Made by a program: the position numbers and the translations under genes
In this document: positions 18,979-28,251 of the stretch, one piece after another
How the letters are laid out: each line of letters starts with the position of its first letter
Position numbering within the stretch: position 1 is the stretch's first letter
Source of the DNA: Rosa chinensis
Lineage: Eukaryota > Streptophyta > Magnoliopsida > Rosales > Rosaceae
Direction: 5' to 3'
Assembly: GCF_002994745.2 (NCBI RefSeq)
Contig: NC_037094.1
Coordinates: forward strand, 42,731,139-42,795,138
Length of the DNA: 64,000 bases
Notes under the pieces: model-generated
What the model saw: only the letters and a program-made list of their open reading frames with translations
Database searches by the model: none
What the model was told of the DNA's origin: nothing

Positions 18979-21697
18979 TGATGACCTGGATTTTCGTTAT
19001 GTAATTTTGGTAATTAATAATGGACCAGTTGTACGGATATTTGGTATTGTGCTTTATTTTTAAGTTGTATGTGAAATGGAATGATTTTCGTACGTATAAT
19101 TATTCGAATTTCACAGTTTAGGGGGTCGTGTGAAGTTTGACTTTTTATACGTTGGGATTCTAGGAAAACTTCCTTCACGAAAGTTGTAGAGCGCATCGAT
19201 ACGAGTTCGTGGACATGCGGAACGCGTCAATCGGAGTTCGTATGAGAAAGTTATGGCTAGCGGAAGAAGTTTCCGTTTTAGTATAAATAGAGAAAAATCA
19301 GAAATTCTTTCATAATTCCATATTTCCATTTCCGGAAATATCTCTTTTCTCCCTCTTCTCTCTCGGCTGTACCTTCAGAATCGAAAATATCCGGCTGACC
19401 CGACCTGAACCCGGCAATCCGACCCGGCCGAAACTCTCAACTGCGGCGACCTTCGGCCGTGAAATTTGGACAACTGGTTTGCCTCCTCCATCTGGTCGTC
19501 CTTGTGGTGTCCTCTAGCGGCGATATCCACCATGTGCGGCGCAGCAAGGTAGTGCAGATTGAGGTTTTTCGACCCGACCGGAAAACGCAGCTCCGATGAC
19601 GGTACAGCTTCAAGTTTCCTTCCTTGGCTTCGTGGGGGTCGTCTGAGTCGATCTATGGTGTTTGTTTGGATCGATTTACGTGGAAATCAGTTCAACTCGG
19701 ATTGAGCAAAAATCCAAAGCTTGTGAGGTAGTTTTCGACCCTATATGCTTGTTTGTTGACTTCGAGCTAGTTATGAGAATTCACAAGCATGCTTAGATGA
19801 AGCTTTTTGATGTTGGGAGTTTTGTGAAATATTGAGTTTTGCCCAGCGGCGGTGCACCACCGTCTGTGGCGGCTTTCTGGCCATGTGGAGAACTGTTTTT
19901 GGTATTATATATGTTCTAGTCGTTGATACGAGCGTTTCGATATATAATATGCAAATTTTAGAGTTCGTATGAAATTGTTATGATTTTTACAGTTTCATAC
20001 CGATCGATTTATTCGATCCGTAAGGATTCGAGCGTCCGATCGACTTGTGGTTTGGTCACATCGATCGTGGACGTATTCCAGAGACTTTGGCAGGTCTCGG
20101 ATGTGGTTTTGCCTCGATTGGCGCCACTTTGGGGATTTTAGTTCAAAACAGGGGTTTCGAACTTAAATCAAATGTGAATCGTCACTAAGTTGGAACCGTA
20201 TGTGATTAGGTACTTGACGAAGTATTCTGAACGGTTATTTTGTGGATTGGCGGCTTTGTGCTTTATTGAAGATGCAGCGGGAGTTCGAGGTGAGTAATCT
20301 CACAAGGTTCAATATGAACGGAATTACCATTATCGTTTTGGCGTTAATTAATTAACTGCAAACTATAGTTGGTATTAGTAGGCATTCCTGAGCGAATGAC
20401 TACGTATATATATATTTACGTGAAATATATATATCCTTGTGGATGATTGTGATGAATAATAATATGCATGATGGTGTTCATATTATTGTTGAATGTGACT
20501 TTTCATGAAACAATATTGTGGAAAAAGATGTTTTCTATTGTTTGAAAGGTATTGAGCTTGATGTTACATTTTTGAGTCAAGCGTGACTCATTTTAGATGT
20601 ATTGGTCTTGTACCAAGGGTCACAGATGGTGAGCAGGGATTGGGAAAACCGAAACTAGATGTTTGTAACGTTTTAGGTCGGATGCGACTTACTTACGTTG
20701 ACTTTAAGACCAGACAGGGTCTAAGAAGATCTTATGTCACTGATGGTGATAGGTCACAGATGGTGACAGGTTGCAGAAGGTGACCTTGATGTTTGATTTC
20801 ATGACCAGACGGGGTCTGAAGATCATGTGTCACAGATGCTGACAGAGCACAGATGGTGACCTTAATGTTGATTTTGAGACCCGATGGGGTTTGAAACCAC
20901 ATGTCACAGATGGTGACAGGTCGCAGATGGTGACCAAGGCAGGAAATAGGTAATCACGTCCGTAACCGGATGAATGGTTACCATTTCAATAGAGCTATAG
21001 TCTGTCTTCTATTATAGATTATGGGGGTAACGGTCGAGGTTGCTAGAGACTCATAAGTATGTAGTTCAAGGAGAATTCCTTGAGTATTCTTCTTTTATTG
21101 TCTAGATGAGACTTGAATTGCTTCTTGATGGTTAAGTTAGCAAATAGAACATTATCACAGCGGTGATTTATGCTGTCCTTTCGGTGGGAAGGATATGGAA
21201 TGTTAGAAGGAATCATGGCTGCATGTTTTCCTTATACTGATCTGTGTGAGTTGTTGATTGATGTTCATGAGTTACTCATATGAGCTTGCAAAAGCTTACC
21301 GGGTTTGTTGTGTGGCAACCCGGTGCACCATTCAAATGGTGTAGGGGTTAATCCTGCAGGTAAGGGTAATCATGGCTGAAGTTGAGGTAGCTTGTTGGCA
21401 GCAGAACGGGTAGGAAGCAAATTTTGTTGGCTTTGCCAATGTATGACTTCCGCTATGTAGTAAGCTCTGAGGAGCATTTACATTTTATTTTGTGATGAAA
21501 ATTTAATTCGTATGTTTTGTAATATATGACTTTGTGGAGCGGGTCAATATTTGAAATTGTGGGTTCAGCGCATCAATATGTATTGCTGTAAAGGGAAGAT
21601 GTCTCCATGTACCTTGTATTGATGGCTGAACAATCGCGCATGTATAATTATGAGATTATATATCGATTTTCTTGCGTGTAAAATCAGGGGCGCGACA
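18979..21697 (+). repeat. 5' LTR of an internally deleted Ty3/gypsy element (LTR C)
   Basis: 2,719 bp from TGATGACCTGG to GGGGCGCGACA, directly followed by GAA and a primer-binding site. Its 3' end is repeated at 23017-23245. Inverted, its U3 region (19100-19270) matches solo LTRs A and B, so they are distant members of one family. A hairpin array lies at 20573-20935 and two strong single hairpins at 21298-21324 and 21326-21341. The exact left border is uncertain because the target duplication is not clear (AGCCC at 18972 versus GGCCC at 23246). Confidence 0.8.
20573..20935. repeat. Hairpin array in LTR C
   Basis: Hairpins with recurring loops AGATG or AGACRG: 20573-20590 (7 bp, loop AGCG), 20602-20616 (5 bp), 20707-20722 (5 bp), 20753-20767 (5 bp, AGATG), 20803-20817 region (4 bp), 20828-20844 (5 bp), 20902-20918 (6 bp, AGATG), 20919-20935 (6 bp with one G-T pair, AGATG). 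The spacing and word GTCACAGATGGTGAC recur. Confidence 0.75.
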
Positions 21698-21700
21698 GAA

Positions 21701-21712
21701 TGGTATCAGAGC
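21701..21712 (+). promoter_or_regulatory. Primer-binding site (initiator tRNA-Met type)
   Basis: TGGTATCAGAGC, the complement of the 3' end of plant initiator tRNA-Met, three bases after the LTR. It fixes the orientation of the element as plus. Confidence 0.9.
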
Positions 21713-22063
21713 ATAAGGTACATTTTTTGTGACAATCAATACTCCTCGAGTGATGGCCCATGTGCAGCGGATCCCCATCAGATGCTCTTCGGTATTGATA
21801 TAGTCATTGGGTATGTAGTGAGCGGTAAGAGGTGAGTCGTTAGGGTAGTGTCGGCTCAGGGGATGAAGTGTAGGAGCTAGATGTAGCTTCTATGAGTTAA
21901 AGACTTTTAAGGAATGATGACCTTTAGTTTTAACTCAAGATTGACGTAGGGGATGGAATTGTATCCTCTGACGTAGTGTTGTGGTTGATCGAGTCATAGC
22001 GTTGACTTATACTTGTGTTTGAGAGTTATACATGTATTAACCACATGTTGTTATGCTTCTTAG

Positions 22064-23016
22064 GTGATGGATTCTCAAGGAGGCAGGGGTAGAGCCCGAG
22101 GCAGGGGCAGGATTCCTCCTCCTGTTGAGGAGATGTTCGAGAATGATGTGGAGGCATCAAATGTTGAGCTGCCTGTTCCACCTGTTGTGGAGGTTGCAAA
22201 TGTTGTAGATCCCACTCGTTTGTCAAAGTTGGCAAAGGAGATTTCGAGATTGGGAGGAGTCCCATTTCAGGGAGGTACAGATCACATGTTGGTAGATCAG
22301 TGGATCGAGAACATGAAGACCTACTTCAAAACGGTAGTTTGAGACAACATTGAGAAGAGGAAGATTGCCACATTTATGCTCCAAGGCAATGCACGGGTGT
22401 GGTGGAATGGCACACAAAGAGTGATGGATGTGTCCACCATGACCTGGGACGGTTTTGTGGAACTGTTCAGGAAGAAGTACTTTCCGCCTTCTGTGAGGGA
22501 GCAATTGGAAAGGGAATTTGTCTCGTTAGTCCAAGGGACTAAGAGTGTGAGAGAGTATGAGGCTGAGTTCTCAAGGTTGTATAGCTTTGTGAGGCAGATG
22601 GATGCTGAGAGCTTAGCTATGAAGTTTCAGTGGGGACTGGATGCTTCGATCCGGCGCGATGTCGTTGTTCTGGGACTGAAGACGGTGGAGCTCATTTTCA
22701 TTAAGGCTATGGCCATTGAGCAGGAGAACTTGACTTTCCAGGAACATGAATCGGCTGAGAGGGATTTCCAAAAAAAAGGAAAGGCAACTGCGGGGAGCAG
22801 TAAAACATTGGGGAATCGAGGTGGATTCTGGAAGATACAGAGGACTAATCAGCAGGCTCCAGCTAGGGCTGTAGTTGTAGCTGCTAGGGTTGCACCTAAT
22901 AGGTAGGTGGCAAACCCGAAGTGTTTCAATTGCAATGAGATGGGCCATGTTGCTCCAGCTTGCACGAAACCGAAGAACTTGGCATGCTTCACATGTGGCC
23001 AGACGGGGCACTTCTT
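22064..23016 (+). pseudogene. Ty3/gypsy gag, truncated in the second zinc knuckle
   Basis: ATG at 22064 is followed by an RGRARGRGR-rich N-terminus and a gag domain with VQGTKSVREYEAEFSRL. A complete CCHC knuckle follows (CFNCNEMGHVAPAC) and the start of a second one (CFTCGQTGHF). In-frame stops occur at about 22340 (TGA) and 22904 (TAG). At 23017 the second knuckle runs straight into LTR sequence, so all of pol is gone. The domain order is that of chromovirus-type plant gypsy elements. It is not functional. Confidence 0.85.
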
Positions 23017-23245
23017 AGGAGCATTTACATTTTATTTTGTGATGATAATTTAATCCGTAATTTTTGTAATATATGACTCTGTGGAGCGGGTCAATATTTG
23101 AAATTGGGGGTTCAGGGCATCAATATGTACTTGCTGTAAAGGGAAGATGTCTCCATGTACCTTGTATTGATGGCTGAACAATCGCGCATGTATAATTATG
23201 GGATTATATATCGATTTTCTTGTATGTAAAATCAGGGGCGCGACA
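23017..23245 (+). repeat. Remnant of 3' LTR C (last 229 bp)
   Basis: Matches 21470-21697 with about ten substitutions and one indel by hand count (roughly 4%). The junction with gag shares AGGAG with the LTR start point, as in a deletion by microhomology. It ends GGGGCGCGACA at 23245. Confidence 0.85.
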
Positions 23246-23279
23246 GGCCCGTTAAGATCCTGACTTGTTGCCAGGCCTA

Positions 23280-23384
23280 CTCTGATATCGTAGCAGTCCA
23301 AGACACAACATTCTTGCACCTCATTTTTCCAAACAATTCCTCATCAAAACAAATCTCTCCCTCTCTCATGTACCCCGCAATCAA
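23280..23384 (-). pseudogene. PPR pseudogene, piece 2 (middle)
   Basis: The minus strand reads LIAGYMREGEI, then EELFGKMRCKNVVSWTATIS. These are consecutive PPR motifs of the type NALIAGY...NVVSWTAMISGY. On its right it continues across the LINE insertion into the piece at 27624; on its left it continues across the hAT-like element into the piece at 4561-4683. It is short because insertions lie on both sides. Confidence 0.8.
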
Positions 23385-26300
23385 AAACTTTTTTTCGCTT
23401 TGACCTAGCTCTGCTAGGGTTTGGGAATGAGACCTAATTCTTTAGGTTTTTGATCCCTTCATCTATTCTTCTTTGATGGAGATTTTGTCTTGGAATTGCA
23501 GTGGTATCGGCAATCCTTCCACGGTTCATGCCTTGAAAAATCTCATTGCTTAGAACCGGCCTTCTATTCTTTTCTTGTGTGTAACAAAAATTCAGTTTGA
23601 TCGAGAGTTTGAAAAACTGCACCGCACGCTAGGGTTTGCACATGAAGAACATGTCTTGAGTACTGACAATTAGGCGGACTTGGATTATTCTGGACGGAGG
23701 GTCTGAACGTCCGGGTTAGTGATTCTTCTCATCGTTTTATCAATGTAGAAATTGGTGGTGGTCCAGGTGACCCAAAATGGAGATTGACGGGTTTTTATGG
23801 GCACCCTAGAAGAAGAGATCGACATCTTTCATGGCAACTTTTGAAGGATTTGGCTGATCAAGACTCTCCGCCGTGGGTCACTATTGGAGATTTTAATGAG
23901 ATCCTTCATTCAGGTGAGAAGGCAGGTGGCCGGGTTCGTCCTGAAGCTCAGATGCAAGGTTTTCGTGAAGCCTTGGGATATGCAGATTTGGTTGATTTAG
24001 GGTTTACTGGTAATATACATACATGGAGCGACTCAGTGACTAAGGTCCGGCTTGACCGTGCAGTTGGCACAGCCTCTTGGTCAGATATGTTTGGGTGCTC
24101 TAAGCTTCTTCACTTGCTGCCAAGTCGTTCTGATCATATTCCTATTCTTCTAAGGGTCAGTGCAGTGCCTTTGGTTGAAAAACAGAAATTCAGGAGGTTC
24201 CGATTTGAAAGTTTTTGGTTGCAGGAGCGAGGATGTGATGCTATTGTCCAACATGAATGGGAGAATGAGTTATCTGGACAGTCTATGTTCTAGGTGGTAT
24301 AGAAAATTGAGAAGACCAGTAAGGCTTTGACTGCCTGGCATAGGAATACTTTTAGTGATCATAAGTTGTGCATTCATAGACTCCGGGAGAGGTTGGAACA
24401 AATAATGGGGCTTCCAATTTCGGATGAATTGAATGAGGAGAAAGGTGTCCTTAATAAACAACTTGAGCAGCTCTTGACTCAGGAGGAATCGTATTGGGCT
24501 CAACGAGCTAAAGTTACTTGGTTGAAGGATGGAGATCGGAACACTAGCTATTTCCATCGTAAAGCTTCCAATCAAAGACGGAAGAATGAGATTCATGGGC
24601 TATTTGACTCCCATGGTGTTTGGCAGGAGGATGAGGCCGGTTTGGAATCAGTAGTGACTGAGTATTTTACTGACATGTTCACTGCAGGTGCATGTGAGGT
24701 TGATGCTTTGAATACTACTCTTAATGTTATCCAACCCCGAGTTACTAAAGCAATGAATCAGCAACTATGTGCTCCCTATTCTGTAGATGAAGTACGGATT
24801 GCGTTATTTCAAATATATCCAACAAAATCACTGGGTCAGGATGGTATGCCCTTTCTTTTTTATCAGCATTATTGGGATTCTGTTGGTTCTGCAATTACTG
24901 CAGCTGTTCAGAATTTTCTTCACTCTGGTCAGTTACTGAAACAGATTAATTTTACCCATATTTGTTTATCCCAAAGTTCAGAATCCTGTCTGCATGTCTG
25001 ATCTTAGACCAATAGCTCTTTGTAATGTAATTTACAAGCTCTGTTCTAAAGTGATTGCAAATAGGTTGAAGCTATTATTATTAGAGATTATTTCTCCAAG
25101 TCAGAGTGCTTTTATTCCTGGATGGTTAATTACTGATAATGTTCTTGCTACTAATGAGGTAGCTCACTATATTCACAATAAGAGGGGTGGTCAGGATGGG
25201 GTGATGGCACTGAAACTTGATCTTAGTAAGGCGTATGATAGAATGGAGTGGATGTTTTTGCGGAAGGTGATGGAGCGTCTTGGGTTTTCACAACAGTGGA
25301 TTGATATTATTATGCAGTGTATCTCTACAGTACACTACTCTTTTCTTTTTGGCGGTAAACCACGAGGCTATATGGTACCTTCTAGAGGGTTGAGACAGGG
25401 GATCCTCTCTCCCCCTACTTATTTTTATTGGGTGCTGAGGGCTTTTCTACATTGTTGCACCAGACGGCAGCGATGGAAACATTACCGGGTATAGCTATTT
25501 GTCCTAAAGCTTCTCAGATTAATCACCTGCTTTTTGCGGATGACAGTATTCTTTATGCTCAAGCCTCTGTTGCAGCTTGTAATCAGATTAAAGATGTGCT
25601 TCGAATTTATGAGATGGCGTCTGGTCAGAAGGTAAATTTTTCTAAGAGTTCTGTTACTTTTAGTAAAAATTTTACAGCAGCTTTACAGGGTGAGATTGCA
25701 GAGTTATTGAATGTGGTGGTGGTAGAGTCCCACGAAAAATATTTAGGGCTACCTACATATGTTGGGAGAGCAAAAACTGCAACCTTCCAGTATATTAAAG
25801 AACGACTTGGGAAGAAGCTGGATGGTTGGCAAGGGAAATGCTTGATTGGGGCTGGAAAGGATATTCTCATTAGGGTGGTTGCTCAATCACTCCCTAGGTA
25901 TGCTATGAGTTGCTTTGAATTCACAAAGAATTTTTGTGATGATTTGCAGCAGATGTGTGCTAAATTTTGGTGGGGGAGTACAAAGGATAAAAGAAAAATT
26001 CACTGGTGCTCTTGGGATACTCTTTCTTCACCTAAGGAGGAAGGGGGCCTTGGTTTCCGCGATCTTCATGCTTTCAATAAAGCAATGTTAGCAAAGCAGG
26101 GATGGCAGGTTTTACAGACTCCAGATTCTCTTATTGCCAAAATTTACAAAGCTAGGTATTTTTCGGATTGTGATTTTTTTGAGGCACCCGATCATAGTTC
26201 TCCTTCTTTTTCTTGGCAGAGCATTGTGGGTACTAGGGATCTGCTAAAGCAAGGTATGAGGTGTCAGATTGGTAATGGTGTTGGGGTTCGAGTTTGGATG

Positions 26301-27623
26301 GATCCGTGGCTTCCCAAGGCCTATCCTTTTGTTCCGGGGCCTCGGGCAATTGGTGTGGATGTCACTTTGCTTGTGGAGGATCTTCTTTTAGCTCCAGGGA
26401 GGTGGGATATGACTAAGGTGCAGAAGCTCTTTGTTCCTCAAGATGTGGCACTTGTGAAGTCTTTAGTACTCTCAGAACGCAATTTGAATGATCGAAGAGT
26501 GTGGCATCTTGACCCAAAAGGCCAATTTACTGTAAAAAGTGCTTGTAAACTCTTCTTAAGACTACGACATGCAGCTAATGGTGGGGGTGCAGCAGTTATT
26601 TCAAAGGTTTGGAAAGGTGTATGGCAAGCTTGTATTCCTGGAACTGCTCGAATTTGCATATGGAAGGTGCTTCAAAACATATTGCCTACGGTTGACAGAT
26701 TGGTGTCAAAGGGAGTACAAATTGAGTCCTATTTGTGTGTGCTGTGTCAGATGGGGAATGAGTCCTCGGATCATTTGTGTCATTTATGTCCTTTTATGAA
26801 GACTTTATTGGAGTCAGAGGAGGAGCTCAAGCGAGTTTGTTATGAGGTAACTGCAATTGATCTTACTTTATTTGATTGGTTGAACTTTTGTTTCAAGAAG
26901 CTTTCAAAAGAAGGGTGGTGTAAGTTATTATTTTTCATCTTGGGAGCTTGGAAGGAGAGGAATCACAGAGTTTGGGAACAGGTAGAGGCCGGGGAAGGTG
27001 ATGTGCTTTTCAGCTTAAATGCTAGGCTTTCTGACTTCTAGTTCTATAGGAGGTCATTGCCTAGGATTGAGAGGGGGAGTTGTAGGTGGAAACCTCCTGC
27101 TCAAGGTTGGTTAAAGGTGAATATGGATGGGGCTTTTTCAAGCTCTAGTTCTAGTGGAGGTATAGGTATTGTTGTTAGAGATGCTGTTGGTACTTGTGTT
27201 GGGGGTTTCTGTTAGGCTCTGGAGGATGTTTATTCTGCAGAACATGTGGAGGCTCTTGCTGGTAGGGCAGCTGTGAAGTTTGTACGAGATAAAGGGTTCT
27301 CTCCAGTAGTGTTTGAGACGGATTCTTTAACTCTTGCTAATGCTACTAAGCAGGCTGTCATTCCCCATACTTCCCAATTGGGTCGTGTGTATGATGACAT
27401 CATAGAAGGGTTGAATTTCATTCCAGGTTCTATGTTCAAGCATGCTTATCGTCAAGCCAATTGTGTGGCTCACTATTTAGCTTCTTTTGCTTCTCTGTCT
27501 AGATCTTCTTTAGTTTGGGAAAACATTCCTCCAAATTTTATTCTTAATGTACTTTCTTCTGATTGTAATTTCGTTTAAGTATTGAATAAAGAGTTTGACA
27601 ATTTCCCGTAAAAAAAAAAAATG
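23385..27623 (+). mobile_element. Full-length but decayed L1-type LINE
   Basis: Flanked by 15-bp duplications with two mismatches (23370-23384 and 27624-27638, GTAC..CGCAATCAA) and ending in an A-run (27610-27621). Domains in order: endonuclease/exonuclease/phosphatase (from MEILSWNCSG near 23476, then GDFNEIL and RSDHIP, to about 24290), reverse transcriptase (about 24780-25720, with LRPIALCNV, ALKLDLSKAYDR and FADDS), zinc-finger RVT domain (about 26490-26830), and a C-terminal RNase H (27110-27560). The 4.2 kb length is less than for LINEs with an ORF1, so only the ORF2 part seems present. Confidence 0.9.
23476..27578 (+). pseudogene. LINE ORF2 (endonuclease-RT-RNase H) with stops and frameshifts
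   Basis: Reading breaks are stops near 23551, 23671 and 24292, a frameshift near 24965-24990, another near 25430, and stops at 27039 and 27212. The longest open piece (25428-27041) covers the second half of the RT, with an intact FADDS catalytic box, and the zinc-finger domain. The RNase H part keeps NMDGAF and the FETDS motif. It cannot make a full protein. Confidence 0.88.
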
Positions 27624-28135
27624 GTACTTCGCAATCAACGCATTCCAAGACGAAACGTCCCTCACAGACATTTCTTTGAACAGCTCAAGTGCATTGCTCA
27701 ATTCATAACATTTCACCCAAATGCATGTCAATCAAAGAAGTCCCAACATAGATATCAGACTCCAACCCAGTTCTCAACACATTTCCGCAAAAGGGTAGGT
27801 ACAACGATCACCCTTAAGGATGTTTAGGGCCATCTGACCATAAATTTTGCATAGTTTTGGCAGGGTAACCATAAAGCCCGAATAATATGGAATTATACAA
27901 AAGTGGAGATGGGTAATTTACTGTACGGAAGACATTTACAGCTGAGTGAAGACGAGCAGAGCTGGCGCCGGCGTACATTACAACCACGTTGGCGCCAAGA
28001 TAGGCATTGGGTTCGAGGCCAGGCAGGACCATATGGGTATTGAGCTAGCTTCAACAAGTTTTGGCTAGTAAAAGACTGGAAACTTGGTGCATAGTTTAAG
28101 ATGCAACATGACATAGAGCAGTTACTCCCCGCCAA
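27624..28135 (-). pseudogene. PPR pseudogene, piece 1 (5' part)
   Basis: On the minus strand, open stretches in different frames read LVLPGLEPNAYLGANVVVMYA, then VNVFRTVNYPSPLLYNS, then LRTGLESDIYVGTSLIDM, then YELSNALELFKEMSVRDVSSWNALIA. Together they are the N-terminal PPR motifs of a PLS-class protein. Frameshifts lie near 27850, 27790 and 27735. The start region near 28100 is unclear. It ends at the LINE poly-A side. It lies head to head with the TPR-like gene starting at 28252. Confidence 0.8.
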
Positions 28136-28251
28136 AGGGAGCTAGCGCTGGCGATGAAACAAAAGAAAGAGAGATATTTGGCACGTGAGGGGCACCTGTT
28201 AATTGATATCGCAAGGGAGTGAGTGACGCTGTTTTGACAACAAACCCAAGT

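Larger units (their letters stand above)
4684..23279. mobile_element. hAT-like element expanded to 18.6 kb by nested insertions
   Basis: The ends are TAGGCCTGGCA at 4684 and its complement ending at 23279, flanked by perfect 8-bp repeats. Only about 1.5 kb is its own sequence: 4684-5125, about 16556-17311, 18648-18978 and 23246-23279. Both subterminal zones are rich in CCCGC, AACCCG and GGGTT words, as in many hAT elements. No transposase domain was recognised. A short ATG frame at 18721 that stops after 18 codons could be a relic. It is probably non-autonomous. It lies in a PPR pseudogene on the minus strand and holds a CACTA element, a Pack-MULE and a Ty3/gypsy element. Confidence 0.8.

Noticed and set aside
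28219..28251. Earlier GTG start for the TPR-like gene
   Set aside because: Plants rarely start at GTG; the ATG at 28252 begins a typical transit peptide.
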